A stretch of 64,000 nucleotides of DNA. It comes from a bacterium (lineage in GTDB: Bacteria; Myxococcota; UBA727; JAUIJE01). A program made the translations under genes and the position numbers. The DNA is taken from contig JAUIJE010000015.1 in NCBI GenBank assembly GCA_030431455.1, forward strand, positions 1 to 64,000. Reading direction: 5' to 3'. Shown here piece after piece: positions 1-9,445 of the stretch (its first letter is position 1; each line of letters opens with the position of its first letter). The notes below the pieces were generated by a model. That model made no database searches. It was not told where the DNA came from and saw only the letters and a list, made by a program, of their open reading frames with translations.

Positions 1-121
1 TACGGTCCTACAGGACGCTCGTCGAGTCCGTTCGCCTCGTCATGTCGTGCCGGCGACTTGAGCAGAGCCCTCGGACACGCGAAGCCCTCTCTCTCAAAGA
101 AACAGGCGCCCCAGGCGTCAT
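1..121. other. Partial cassette spacer at the window edge
   Basis: Sequence left of the first visible repeat, probably the end of another cassette whose remainder lies outside the window. I see no credible coding frame with a start and ribosome-binding site. The array therefore probably continues leftward. Confidence 0.4.
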
Positions 122-397
122 ACAATGTCCCAGAATAGCCGGCCGGAGCCAGGCAGACTCGTTCCTAGGGCCTCATTGTAGCCCGAAGGGCCTTCAACCC
201 CAATCTCGCCCTGGCGTAGGCCCCCGAGCGTCCCCCGGCCCGCCAGAGCGCCCTGGGAGAGCGCGCCTTTAGCGTCATTCGGAAGGCGCGCGTACATGGT
301 TCAGCGCTCTGGCGGGCATCCGCGCACGGTTTCGCTGAGTCCAGTCTGGACCCGTACGGCGCGTGAAGCGAGGGGCTCAGCGGCTATTCTCTATTGG
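122..397 (-). repeat. attC-like repeat R1 (divergent)
   Basis: The most distal repeat. Left end is degenerate (CAAT, then TCCC-AGAATAGCCG). Left arm is class A-like. The right-arm tip reads GCGCGCCTT/AAGGCGCGC, a fully compensated variant not found elsewhere in the array. Confidence 0.8.
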
Positions 398-434
398 CTG
401 ACTGGGACGAAGTGCGAAAAGCACCCAGAATGGC

Positions 435-794
435 TCAATTGCTCCCGGTCGCTATGCAGGCGGGAATGTCCTCGGCAGAATCCCCATCAATCTCGCAGGT
501 TGAGCACGCGCCTTCTCGGCACTCTGCGCGTATATCGCGGCAACGGCAGATGGTTTGCTCTGCCGGTTGGACGCAGTTGAGGTCGGCGATGTCTTGCCTG
601 TACTGGCCGAGCGCTGCCGAGGCGAGCGCATGGTTTGGGCAGTTGCAACCGGCCTGAGGGCAGCTCCCAGAAACCACGGAACAGTCTTCATCAACCTCGC
701 AGGCCGTGTCGTACGCCGACATCGTGACGCCCTGGGGGCCAGGGTCGCAGGCTGCCGTGACGAGTAAAAGAAGGAGCAATAGATGGCATTTCAT
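435..794 (-). CDS. Cys-rich putative lipoprotein (cassette gene)
   Basis: A 119 aa protein starting MKCHLLLLLLL with a short hydrophobic signal and a lipobox ending TAAC, so probably lipidated and exported. The mature part is rich in cysteine (CEVDEDC, CPQAGCNC, CRCRD, CSTC) without a family I recognise; paired cysteines suggest disulfide stabilisation outside the cytoplasm. I chose the internal Met directly before the hydrophobic stretch rather than one six codons upstream. The gene fills its cassette and reads away from the recombinase, the orientation expected for integron cassettes. No function is assigned. Confidence 0.65.
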   Translation of the reverse strand: MKCHLLLLLLLVTAACDPGPQGVTMSAYDTACEVDEDCSVVSGSCPQAGCNCPNHALASAALGQYRQDIADLNCVQPAEQTICRCRDIRAECREGACSTCEIDGDSAEDIPACIATGSN

Positions 795-825
795 CGCATC
801 GTTCGAAACCACAGTCCCCAGTCTG

Positions 826-1115
826 CCAATGCTCCCGAATAGCCGACCGTAGCCCGCCCGGGTGTCGCTTGCATCTCGGCTTCACCGGAGCGCGCAGCGC
901 GAAGCAAGCGAATCTCCCCAACACTACCAGGCGGAGGTCCCCGAGCGTCCATTGGCCCGCCAGGTCGCAATCGGAAGAGCGCCCCTTTAGTGCAGTCGGA
1001 AGGGGCGCCTCCGTGGTCCAGCGGCCTGGCGGGCATCCGCGCACGGTTTTCGCTCAGTTTGTTTGGCTCGTGTACGAGCCGGGAAGCGAGGGGCTCAGCG
1101 GCTATTCTTTATTGG
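826..1115 (-). repeat. attC-like repeat R2 (divergent)
   Basis: The longest and most divergent copy. Its left arm has an unrelated sequence, while the right-arm tip is GCGCCCCTT/AAGGGGCGC, again base-paired. The end reads TATTCTTTATTGG instead of TATTCTCTATTGG. Confidence 0.85.
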
Positions 1116-1301
1116 CGGACACCCACCCATGGTCTTTGAGCCCGTCCCAACGAACATTCGCCCCAACGTCGCGAGCGCGACTGCGCGAGGCGCGAATCGT
1201 CCTGGGCACGTCAGGGCCTGGCTCTTTTCACTTCAACCCGTCTCCGGAAACAACGAACTCTTCGCAGCTTTGCATCCCGGACCAGAGCTCGAGGGTGTCC
1301 T
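1116..1301. other. Short cassette spacer without a recognisable gene
   Basis: At 186 bp this is the smallest spacer. Its ends are complementary with one mismatch (ATTGGCGGACACC against GGTGTCCTCCAAT). I see no start codon with a ribosome-binding site and no long frame confined to the spacer. Confidence 0.5.
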
Positions 1302-1580
1302 CCAATGCTCCAGAATAGCTGTCCGGAGCCAGGCACCAGAATCGCTACGAACTGATCGTAGCCCGAAGGGCCTTCAACCCCAATCTTGCCCTGGCGGAGG
1401 ACCCCGAGCCGCGCTGTGGCCCGCCAGGCCGCAATCGGCTGAGCGCCCTTTTAGCGCCATTCGGAAAGGGCGCCTGCATGACGCAGCGGCCTGGCGGGCA
1501 TCCGCGTACGGTATGTGGTTGGATTTGCTTCGCTTTTGAGCGGTTTGGTAGGCCGGGGCTCAGCAGCTATTCTCTATTGG
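1302..1580 (-). repeat. attC-like repeat R3
   Basis: Left arm class A. The right-arm tip is the private variant GCGCCCTTT/AAAGGGCGC, and the 3' linker (ATGTGGTTGGATTTGC...) differs from other copies. Confidence 0.88.
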
Positions 1581-1629
1581 ATGCCATCAATGTGCGGGCA
1601 GGTGTGAGAAGTTGAAGAAAGGACCGGCG

Positions 1630-2175
1630 GTGAAACCTCCCCCAACATGCTTCGTGAGCTACTCTCATGAAACAGACGATCATAAGGCTTGGGTTAGAAA
1701 GCTCGCTGAGGCGCTATCGGGGAAGCACGTGGTGGTCCGTCTCGACCAGTACGACCTAAAGCCTGGCCACGACCTCGCGCACTATATGGAATCAGCGGTG
1801 CGCGAGACCGACTTCGTCCTGCAGGTCTGCACTCCGGCCTACGCTGAGAAGGCGAACAGCAATAGTGGTGGGGTCGGGTATGAGAAGGGAGTGATTACCG
1901 GCGAGATTGTGTCGGCGACACCAGGCTTCCGCGAGAAATTCATTCCACTCCTTCGCAGTGGCTCACACGCAGAGGCGGTCCCGAGCTTTCTCAAGAACCG
2001 AGTTTTCGTCGATTTTCGTGACGATAGTGACGACGCATTCGAGAAATCCGTGGAGGAGTTGGCCCATGTGCTCCACGGGGTACCGATACATGACCGACCC
2101 CCGTTGGGGGCCCGCCCGAGTTTCGCTACCGAGGAGGCGGACGGAAAAAAGGCCGAGCCCGACCCCGAAAGCTAG
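1630..2175 (+). CDS. TIR/SEFIR-domain protein, zero-frame product
   Basis: A 181 aa protein that is nearly all one TIR-like domain: the opening strand is CFVSYSHE at residues 7-14, followed by RLDQYDLKPGHDL and VLQVCTPAYAEKA, then GYEKGVITGEI where the Glu could be the catalytic residue seen in NAD-cleaving TIR domains. TIR/SEFIR domains of this kind act in bacterial immunity and signalling, often by consuming NAD or making cyclic ADP-ribose-type signals. I chose GTG at 1630, preceded by AAAGGA six bases upstream; TTG at 1612 is an alternative. The C-terminal tail carries a -1 frameshift signal (next entries), so this may be only the short form of a membrane-anchored protein. The gene lies on the plus strand, against the usual cassette direction. 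Confidence 0.8.
   Translation: MKPPPTCFVSYSHETDDHKAWVRKLAEALSGKHVVVRLDQYDLKPGHDLAHYMESAVRETDFVLQVCTPAYAEKANSNSGGVGYEKGVITGEIVSATPGFREKFIPLLRSGSHAEAVPSFLKNRVFVDFRDDSDDAFEKSVEELAHVLHGVPIHDRPPLGARPSFATEEADGKKAEPDPES
2132..2151 (+). promoter_or_regulatory. Putative programmed -1 frameshift site
   Basis: The heptamer A_AAA_AAG (2145-2151) sits in the TIR reading frame exactly as in the Escherichia coli dnaX slippery site. AGGAGG (2132-2137), an internal Shine-Dalgarno stimulator, precedes it by 7 nt. A GC-rich stretch follows. Slipping back one base enters a frame that stays open to 3092. Confidence 0.6.
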
Positions 2176-2195
2176 CGGCTGGCGTACTTGTCGCA

Positions 2196-3092
2196 TTGCT
2201 CGTCGGCGCGGTGGTCGGGACACTGAGTTGGACATCGAGGCAAAAGCCATCACGACTGACAGAGGACCGACGTCCCCAAGGGCCGGTCTCGATCGAGACA
2301 ACGGCGGTAGACTCTCTCGCGTTTCGAGTACGAGGCGAGTGGAGGGCGAAGGAAAGCGACCCTTACGGAGAGGTGACAGTCGGCTCAGGAGGAGGGTGGA
2401 TCCGCAGCGGCGGACGGGAAATCGCCTTTTCATTAGAGTCCACGGCGGTCGTCGGGAGGGAGAATCGCGGTGCAGACGGTGAATGGAGGACCGTTCGATT
2501 TGAGCTGAACGCAATTGACCTTGACGCGATGGGCCGCATTACGATCGAAAAGCTGCGGCAGGTAGAATCGCTTGAACTTCGACTACGGGACGCACTCCGC
2601 GGCATTGGGTTGGTGGGCGAAACCGCTTCGCCATGGTTGGACGTCACACTGGTCGCCAACGATTCCGTTGCGCTTACAACGCGCTTGGACGCAAGTAGCC
2701 CGCTGCTCCTTTTTGACGAGGCAATCGTTGTCGATGTACAGCGCGCATTTCGGGCAGCGCCGGAGATGTACGAGCTGACGAGCACATCCGGTGGCCACGT
2801 GATGCCTGCGCTGAACCGCTGGGTAGCAGGCGAAGAAGATGTTCGGTGGGTGATGAAGAAGCTGGACGACCTCGAGGGTAAGGGCAAGTGCGTTGCGGTT
2901 CCTGCAACCGTTTCGGCGCTCATTGCACAGCCGGTCCTTGGACGACGAACGAGAATCGACGAGACGGATGTCGGGGATCTGAGGCGGATCGTTCGATCGA
3001 TGGTGAAGAGCGGGAGCGGGCCATTCGCACTATCGGTGGTGACGCACGCAACCACGGTGCGCAAGGGAATGAGCTGGACGTGCACAAGGTAG
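2196..3092 (+). CDS. Membrane-anchored C-terminal frame of the TIR cassette
   Basis: This 298 aa frame has its first possible start at TTG 2196, but it is open from the slippery site at 2145. In the frameshifted product it begins KLAAGVLVALLVGAVVG, a complete transmembrane helix that a TTG start would cut in half. The remaining roughly 270 residues form a soluble domain with no family I recognise (GEWRAKESDPYGEV..., LFDEAIVVDVQRAF...). A -1 shift would give a TIR-TM-domain protein of about 487 aa. Alternatives are a separate coupled gene or a broken fusion gene. The precise slippery heptamer plus internal Shine-Dalgarno makes programmed frameshifting my preferred reading. Confidence 0.6.
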   Translation: MLVGAVVGTLSWTSRQKPSRLTEDRRPQGPVSIETTAVDSLAFRVRGEWRAKESDPYGEVTVGSGGGWIRSGGREIAFSLESTAVVGRENRGADGEWRTVRFELNAIDLDAMGRITIEKLRQVESLELRLRDALRGIGLVGETASPWLDVTLVANDSVALTTRLDASSPLLLFDEAIVVDVQRAFRAAPEMYELTSTSGGHVMPALNRWVAGEEDVRWVMKKLDDLEGKGKCVAVPATVSALIAQPVLGRRTRIDETDVGDLRRIVRSMVKSGSGPFALSVVTHATTVRKGMSWTCTR

Positions 3093-3119
3093 TAGCATTA
3101 CGAACTGCCGTGATGGCAT

Positions 3120-3398
3120 CCAATGCTCCAGAATAGCTGTCCGGAGCGGGCCCGGATGTCGCTACAAGCTGATTCTGGCCCGAAGGGCCTTCAACCACAA
3201 CTCTGACTTCCGCGCAGGACCCCGAGCCGCCGATGTGGCCCGCCAGGACGCATTGGTAGAGCGCCTCTTTAGCTCGAATCGGAAGAGGCGCGTACGTGGC
3301 GCAGCGTCCTGGCGGGCATCCGCGCACGCTATGTGCGCAGTTTTGTTCAGTTTTTAGACAGTCCCGTAGGCCGGGGCTCAGCAGCTATTCTCTATTGG
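3120..3398 (-). repeat. attC-like repeat R4
   Basis: Left arm class C, right arm class I. It borders the TIR cassette on one side and a family B spacer on the other. Confidence 0.9.
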
Positions 3399-3833
3399 GC
3401 GACACGAATCGCCAGAGTGTCCCAGGTGGTCGCATTCGGGTCCGCGACATCCAGCTTTACGTCGTGGGTCACGAAATCCTTCGCGCCGAGGTCCTTCCGT
3501 AGGCTTCCCAAGCCCTCCCGGGTCTTCTGGTCGCCCGGACGCAAACCTCGGGTCGTTTCGACCAGAACCTGTCCGGAGAGGCCAGGAGCGTGCGGCCCTG
3601 GGCAGCGGCCCTCCTAGACGAAAAGAAGTCTTCCAAAACCGGCGACCCGCGCTGACTGATGGACCGAGGCGAAGCGACGACCGGCTCCGGTGATTGAGAA
3701 GAACCCCAACCTTTAGCAGGAAACGAAGTGGCACAGATAGAGGATCACAAAGTGAGCCGGAGGAGCGCCCGAAGACAGACCTTCGGGTTTTGAAGACGAA
3801 TGAACCTTCTCAAACGAAAGAATGTTCTGTCGC
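3399..3833. repeat. Family B spacer, copy 1
   Basis: ORF-poor 435 bp spacer, closely similar to 16863-17300. Its first 110 bases resemble family A (CGAATCGCCAGAGTGTCCCAGGTGG...), so A and B share an ancestor. It contains an intrinsic terminator hairpin near its recombinase-proximal end. No coding frame is convincing. Confidence 0.7.
3768..3791 (+). terminator. Intrinsic terminator inside family B spacer
   Basis: Stem CCCGAAG/CTTCGGG with a 6-nt loop, followed by TTTT on the plus strand. The same hairpin is kept in the second family B copy at 17,225-17,248, so it may end a plus-strand transcript or insulate the cassette. Confidence 0.6.
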
Positions 3834-4112
3834 CCAATGCTCCAGAATAGCTGTCCGGAGCGGACCCGAACGTAGCTACAAGCTGATTCTGGCCCGAAGG
3901 GCCTTCAACCACAACTCCAACTTCCGCGGAGGACCCCGAGCCGCCGATGTGGCCCGCCAGGACGCATTGGTAGAGCGCCTCTTTAGCTCGAATCGGAAGA
4001 GGCGCGTACGTGGCGCGGCGTCCTGGCGGGCATCCGCGCACGATATGTGCTCAGTTTTGTTCAGTTTTTGGAGAGTCCTGTAGGCCGGGGCTCAGCAGCT
4101 ATTCTCTATTGG
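3834..4112 (-). repeat. attC-like repeat R5
   Basis: Left arm class C, right arm class I. This copy shows all structural elements clearly and is a good reference for folding. Confidence 0.92.
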
Positions 4113-4249
4113 GCGACAACAGGTATCGCCTCGGTACGCAAAACAGCTTCCCAGGCGTCTGCGCTCCACAATCCGTCGGGAGAGCGCAGCCCGACGGTCG
4201 CGGCAGATGATTTCGATATTGTCTCCAGCCCCCGAGCGGAGCGTTTGAG

Positions 4250-4690
4250 CTACCTGCCAACTTCCGGGCGTGCCAGGCCGACAGCGAAGGCAATTAGGTT
4301 CAAAAATGCTGAGAAAAGCTCGTCAGGCGAAAACGTGAGAAGCACCCGAGCGGGCCGCTCAGGAAGAAGGTCATGAACGCAGACTTGGCATGATCCACCG
4401 GCTTGTTTGAACAACAGCTCCGAAGTCATCTCATGGATCGGTACGTTCGTCCACCATCCATCGTCAATGTTGCCGTCGATGAACTCAGCTGCCGCCTCCA
4501 GCAGGAACAAGACGTCCTCGCCTGTATCCATCTTGGCGGCATATCCACCGAACTCGATTGTCCAGTTCATGATCGCTCGGTCGAACTCGAGAATTCGGAC
4601 AAGTTCTTCAGGTCCGACCTGTCTGAACCAATCGACAGCGACCTGGACACCAGCGTGAGAGGAGTTCGAGAATCGATGCTTGGCGTCCAT
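4250..4690 (-). CDS. Hypothetical protein (cassette gene)
   Basis: A 146 aa soluble acidic protein starting MDAKHRFSNSSHAGVQVAVD, with an amphipathic body (FDRAIMNWTIEFGGYAAKM, WWTNVPIHEMTSELLF) and a hydrophobic C-terminal stretch (LFSAFLNLIAFAVGLA). No signal peptide and no domain I recognise. It has the canonical cassette orientation and ends well before the repeat. The balanced composition and single uninterrupted frame favour a real gene. The spacer's private ends (GACAAC/GTTGTC next to the R boxes) are perfectly complementary. Confidence 0.65.
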   Translation of the reverse strand: MDAKHRFSNSSHAGVQVAVDWFRQVGPEELVRILEFDRAIMNWTIEFGGYAAKMDTGEDVLFLLEAAAEFIDGNIDDGWWTNVPIHEMTSELLFKQAGGSCQVCVHDLLPERPARVLLTFSPDELFSAFLNLIAFAVGLARPEVGR

Positions 4691-4860
4691 CAGAGTTTCC
4701 CTTCACCCTCGTAGAATGCTGGTCGCGGTACGTCGAATATATAGGGGTAGGTGTTGTGGTGCGAAGTCGGAGCCAGGGGCGGCGCAGGCACCGGAACCGC
4801 ACGAGCCATAAGCAGCGAACTCAAACTATCGCCTCCAGTCAAGCCGGAATGCGTTGTCGC

Positions 4861-5135
4861 CCAATGCTCCAGAATAGCTGTCCGGAGCCGGCCCCAGACA
4901 CCTCTTCAGCCCAAATGTAGCGCGAAGCGCTCTTAACCCCAATGCCGCTTCCGGCGTAGGACCCCGAGCGTGTTTCGGCCCGCCAGGTCGCCGTGAAAGA
5001 GCGCCACTTTAGCGCGAATCGGAAGTGGCGCTTGCTGTCCAGCGGCCTGGCGGGCATCTGCGCACAGGATGTGCTGAGTTCATTTGGTTCATGGACGATT
5101 CAGAAGCGAGGGGCTCAGCAGCTATTCTCTATTGG
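4861..5135 (-). repeat. attC-like repeat R6
   Basis: Left arm class B, right arm class II; joined to a family A spacer. Confidence 0.92.
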
Positions 5136-5599
5136 GCGACAGCGAGTCGCCACAGTGTCCCAGGTGGTTGTATTCGCGTTCGCTGACCTGCGTTTGTCGT
5201 CGTGGGAGCTGAAATCGCTCGCGCCGAGGGCGTCTCGTAGCCCTTCCGAGTGACCCGCCTCTTCGGGGCTCCCCCGGCCGCTTCAAACCCGTCAGCCCGA
5301 ACAAACCCGCAGTACGGAGGGCCCTGGGCGCAGGGAGGCCGCGGGCGGCTCGCCCGAAAGCGCGGGGCAGGGCTCTCCGACCAATCCTCGGCCGCAAGCC
5401 GCCGCGAGCCCGCAAGATGACCGCGCCGCCGGGGCTGCCGGTGGACTCCGAAGGCCAGCGGCCATTCCCCCTGAATCAAGAATCCAATCCAAACCCGGCG
5501 GTCTGCGCTGACCTGAGGCCCGAGGCAAACGAAGAAAGGGTGCGGAGACCCCGCTGACCTGAGGCCCACCCCTTCCGATCAAAACCGATGATCCTGTCG
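5136..5599. repeat. Family A spacer, copy 1
   Basis: 464 bp. Starts with the hairpin GGCGAC-AGCGA-GTCGCC directly after the repeat and ends CTGTCGCCCAAT. It contains the family's 16-bp direct repeat CGCTGACCTGAGGCCC twice. Minus-strand open frames exist, but frame and length differ between copies. Confidence 0.85.
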
Positions 5600-5879
5600 C
5601 CCAATGCTCCAGAATAGCTGTCCGGAGCCAGGCGCCGGAATCGCTTTAGCCCGATTGTAGCCCGAAGGGCCTTCAACCCCAATCTTGCCCTGGCGGAGGA
5701 CCCCGAGCCGCCGATGTGGCCCGCCAGGACGCACTGGTAGAGCGCCCCTTTAGCTCGAATCGGAAGAGGCGCGTACGTGGCGCAGCGTCCTGGCGGGCAT
5801 CCGCGCACAGTATGCGCTCAGTTTTGTTCAGCTTTTGGACAGTCCCGTAGGCCGGGGCTCAGCGGCTATTCTCTATTGG
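5600..5879 (-). repeat. attC-like repeat R7
   Basis: Left arm class A, right arm class I with one unpaired change in the tip (GCGCCCCTT against AAGAGGCGC). Confidence 0.9.
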
Positions 5880-6644
5880 ACGACTCGACCTCGGCGATGT
5901 GCCCGGGTCCGCGAAGCGAGGGCGGCCAGTCTCCTGCAGCTCCGCCACAAGGTTTGCGACAAGCGTGGTTCGGTCGTAGACAACCGGACTCAATCGTTCC
6001 GGTTTCACCTTGGCCGTTGAGTGCACGATGGGGTCAGCCGGCAAGTCTGGGTCGTAGAGACGAAGGTCAGGCGGGACGAGCGCCGATTTGACGGGTTGAT
6101 GTTGAGCCCACAGGCGAGGTGACGAACAAGCCGGCACGTAGCGGAGGGCGCGCAAAATAGCGGAGCTGCGATGAGTCTGGCGAAGCGTGGAGGTTCCACC
6201 GACCTCATGGAAGACATCGCGGCCCTCACAGGTGAGCGAGGTTCGAGTGGCGGTGGACAGGCCGGAGAAGTGCTTGGGCTCGGTTTCTGAAAGGGTATCG
6301 AGGCTCTGGGCGAACTCCGCGCGGACGACGGCTGCCTGCGCTCCCACTAGGAGGAGCACGTAGGGCACGGATTGACCGCCGGCGACCTCCGGGATGGTCT
6401 GGCCGACCACTACCAGGCGCGAACCCGACCAAGCGAGCGAGGCGAACCCCTGGTAGGTGGGCGCGAGGCCGCAACCGCCCACACGGTGGCGCACGACGAT
6501 GAAGGCGAAGCCCGTCTCAGACGTGGCAAGGCAACGGGCTGAGAGGTCGGGGATGTCGTGGGGCAGGGGCTCTCGCTGACTCGCCGCTGACGTTGGCTGA
6601 GCCCCGAGCAGAGCGAAAAGAGCTGGGAGACATAGGGGCCGCAC
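5859..6644 (-). CDS. Secreted hypothetical protein (cassette gene)
   Basis: A 261 aa protein with a cleavable signal peptide (MRPLCLPALFALLGAQPTSA), so exported. The mature part is a beta-rich sequence (GFAFIVVRHRVGGCGLAP, SGSRLVVVGQTIPEV, VPYVLLLVGAQAAVV) without a recognised family. The last codons run into repeat R7, ending RPIENSR, so the stop codon is supplied by the attC-like site; this happens when a cassette has no stop of its own. It reads away from the recombinase. The spacer ends form a 20-bp perfect inverted match, the longest in the array. Confidence 0.65.
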   Translation of the reverse strand: MRPLCLPALFALLGAQPTSAASQREPLPHDIPDLSARCLATSETGFAFIVVRHRVGGCGLAPTYQGFASLAWSGSRLVVVGQTIPEVAGGQSVPYVLLLVGAQAAVVRAEFAQSLDTLSETEPKHFSGLSTATRTSLTCEGRDVFHEVGGTSTLRQTHRSSAILRALRYVPACSSPRLWAQHQPVKSALVPPDLRLYDPDLPADPIVHSTAKVKPERLSPVVYDRTTLVANLVAELQETGRPRFADPGTSPRSSRPIENSR

Positions 6645-6698
6645 GGACGCAAAAACAAGCCAAGGATGCGGTGTATTCCGCTTCCGAGGTCGAGTCGT

Positions 6699-6972
6699 CC
6701 AATGCTCCAGAATAGCTGTCCGGAGCCAGGCACCAGAACCGCTACAGCCCGATTGTAGCCCGAAGGGCCTTCAACCCCAATCTTGCCCTGGCGGAGGACC
6801 CCGAGCGTGTTTCGGCCCGCCAGGTCGCCGTGAAAGAGCGCCACTTTAGCGCGAATCGGAAGTGGCGCTTGCTGTCCAGCGGCCTGGCGGGCATCCGCGT
6901 ACAAGATGCGCTGAGTTCATTTGGTTCGCGAACGATTCAGAAGCGAGGGGCTCAGCAGCTATTCTCTATTGG
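6699..6972 (-). repeat. attC-like repeat R8
   Basis: Left arm class A, right arm class II; joined to a family A spacer. Confidence 0.92.
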
Positions 6973-7438
6973 GCGACAGCGAGTCGCCACAGTGCTCCAG
7001 GTGGTTGTATTCGCGTTCGCTGACCTGCGTTCCTCGTCGTGGGAGCCGAAATCGCTCGTGCCGAGGGCGTCTCGTAGGCATCTCGAGCTACCCGGCCCTT
7101 CGGGGCTCCCCCGGCCGCTCCAAACCGGTCAGCCCGACCAAACCCGCTCTACGGAGGCCCCTGAGCGCGCGGAGGCCGCCAGCGGCTCGCCCGAAAGCGC
7201 GGGGCAGGGCTCACCGACCAATCCTCGGCCGCAAGCCGCCGTAAGTCCGCAAGATGGCGGCTCCGCTGGGGGCTGCCTGCGGACTCCGAAGGCCAGCGGC
7301 CACTTCCCCTGAACCAAGAATCCAATCCAAACCCGGCGGTCTTCGCTGACCCGAGGCCCGAGGCAAACGAAGAAAGGGTGCGGAGACCCCGCTAACCTGA
7401 GGCCCACCCCTTTCGATCAAAACCGATGATCCTGTCGC
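6973..7438. repeat. Family A spacer, copy 2
   Basis: 466 bp; differs from copy 1 by scattered substitutions and small indels, including CATCTCGAGCTACCCGGCC in its first third. No conserved frame. Confidence 0.85.
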
Positions 7439-7717
7439 CCAATGCTCCAGAATAGCTGTCCGGAGCCAGGCGCCGGAGCCGCTACAACCCGATTGTAGCC
7501 CGAAGGGCCTTCGACCCCAATCTTGCCCTGGCGGAGGACCCCGAGCCGCCCCCGTGGCCCGCCAGGACGCATTGGTAGAGCGCCTCTTTAGCGCGAATCG
7601 GAAGAGGCGCGTACGTGGCGCAGCGTCCTGGCGGGCATCCGTGCACGATATGTGCTCAGTTTTGTTCAGTTTTTGGACGATTCCGTAGGCCGGGGCTCAG
7701 CAGCTATTCTCTATTGG
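7439..7717 (-). repeat. attC-like repeat R9
   Basis: Left arm class A, right arm class I; lies between a family A spacer and the first macro-domain cassette. Confidence 0.92.
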
Positions 7718-7793
7718 GCGAAAGCGGGTCGCCCGGATCTCCGGGTAGGCCGGCGAGCCATCCTGATGCCAGGGCCTGTTGTAGTCTCGGCAC

Positions 7794-8402
7794 ATGATGA
7801 ACCTTTCTGTCCGGCTCAGAGATCGCAACGCTCCCATCACGTCTGCGTGGACAAAGCACTTTGCGGGGTTAGCGAATGTCGAGATTTCGACCGGTGACAT
7901 CTTTGACATCACAGCCGACGCGATCGTCAGCCCTGCGAATAGCTTCGGCTTCATGGATGGAGGTATCGACCTGGTGTACAGCCAGCGATTTGGGTGGGAG
8001 CTGCAGGAGCGACTGCAGGAAAAGATTCGTGAAGAGCACTACGGTGACCTACCGGTGGGGCACGCCGTTGTTGTGGCAACGTATGATGATGAAATTCCGT
8101 TTCTCGTGTCGGCGCCGACCATGCGTATCCCGATGGACGTCTCGAAAACAATCAACGCATATCTGGCGTTCAAGGCGGCACTCGAAAGTGTCCGACGTTT
8201 CAACGCACAGAAGCCGGACACCCCGATTCGAACCCTGCTGTGCCCGGGCTTGGGGACCGCTGTCGGAAGGATGAAAGCTGAGGACTGCGCAAAGCAGATG
8301 GCGGCTGCCTATGCAGCCGTAGCCTTGTGTCACGTAGCGAATCCGCCAAACCTTGGGAGCGCGGTGGATGAGCACTATCGGCTAATCCCGAACGCACGAT
8401 AA
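7794..8402 (+). CDS. Macro-domain protein (plus-strand paralogue)
   Basis: A 202 aa single-domain protein. The core GDIFDITADAIVSPANSFG followed by MDGGID matches the ADP-ribose-binding loop of macro domains, which bind or hydrolyse ADP-ribose and its derivatives. Later segments (PTMRIPMDVSKTINAYLAF, CPGLGTAVGRM) match the usual C-terminal half of the fold. It is a clear paralogue of 23168-23785 but lies in the opposite orientation relative to its repeat. An upstream spacer of 76 bases may hold its own promoter. A role in reversing or sensing ADP-ribosylation, perhaps in defence, is inference. Confidence 0.85.
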   Translation: MMNLSVRLRDRNAPITSAWTKHFAGLANVEISTGDIFDITADAIVSPANSFGFMDGGIDLVYSQRFGWELQERLQEKIREEHYGDLPVGHAVVVATYDDEIPFLVSAPTMRIPMDVSKTINAYLAFKAALESVRRFNAQKPDTPIRTLLCPGLGTAVGRMKAEDCAKQMAAAYAAVALCHVANPPNLGSAVDEHYRLIPNAR

Positions 8403-8425
8403 TCACCCGCCCGACGTTCTTTCGC

Positions 8426-8701
8426 CCAATGCTCCAGAATAGCTGTCCGGAGCCGGCCCCAGACACCTCTTCAGCCCAAATGTAGCGCGAAGCGCTCTCA
8501 ACCCCAATGCCGCTTCCGGCGTAGGACCCCGAGCGTGTTTTGGCCCGCCAGGTCGCCGTGAAAGAGCGCCACTTTAGCGCGAATCGGAAGAGGCGCCTGC
8601 TGTCCAGCGGCCTGGCGGGCATTTGGGTACAGGATGCGCTGAGTTCATTTGGCTTGTGTACGAGCCGTGAAGCGAGGGGCTCAGCAGCTATTCTCTATTG
8701 G
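8426..8701 (-). repeat. attC-like repeat R10
   Basis: Left arm class B. Right arm class II backbone, but the tip pairs GCGCCACTT with AAGAGGCGC, a mix of II and I that leaves one mismatch; possibly a recombinant or an intermediate. Confidence 0.9.
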
Positions 8702-9166
8702 GCGACAGCGAATCGCCACAGTGCCCCAGGTGGTTGTATTCGCGTTCGCTGACTTGCGTTCCTCATCGTGGGAGCCGAAATCGCTCGCGCCGAGGGCGCC
8801 TCGTAGGCCTCTGGGGTCACCCGACCCTCCGGGGCTCCCCCCGGCCGCTTCAAACCCGTCAGCCTGACCAATCCCGCTCTGCGGAGGCCCTGGGCGCACG
8901 GAAGCCGCCAGCGGCTCGCTTGAAAGCACGGGCAGGGCTCTCCGACCAATCCTTTGCCGCAAGCCGTCGTGAGCCCGCAGGATGAGCGCTCCGCCGGGGG
9001 CTGTCGCTGGACTCCGAAGGCCTGCGGCCACTTCCCCTGAACCGAGAATCCAATCCAAACCCGGCGGTCCGTGATGAACTGAGGCCCGAGGCAAACGAAG
9101 AAGGGGTGCGGAGACCCCGCTGACCTGAGGTCCACCCCTTCCGATCAAAACCGATGATCCTGTCGC
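8702..9166. repeat. Family A spacer, copy 3
   Basis: 465 bp with more drift than other copies in the last third (CGGTCCGTGATGAACTGAGG). Starts with the variant hairpin GGCGACAGCGAATCGCC. Confidence 0.85.
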
Positions 9167-9445
9167 CCAATGCTCCAGAATAGCTGTCCGGAGCCAGGCA
9201 CCAGATTCGCTACGAGCTGATTGTAGCCCGAAGGGCCTTCAACCCCAATCTTGCCCTGGCGGAGGACCCCGAGCCGCCCCCGTGGCCCGCCAGGACGCAC
9301 TGGTAGAGCGCCTCTTTAGCTCGAGTCGGAAGAGGCGCGCACATGACGCAGCGTCCTGGCGGGCATCCGCGCACAATATGTGCTTAGTTTTGTTCAGTTT
9401 TTTGGCGATTTCGTAGGCCGGGGCTCAGCAGCTATTCTCTATTGG
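9167..9445 (-). repeat. attC-like repeat R11
   Basis: Left arm class A, right arm class I. Its end supplies the last codons of the DUF695/RraB gene. Confidence 0.92.
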
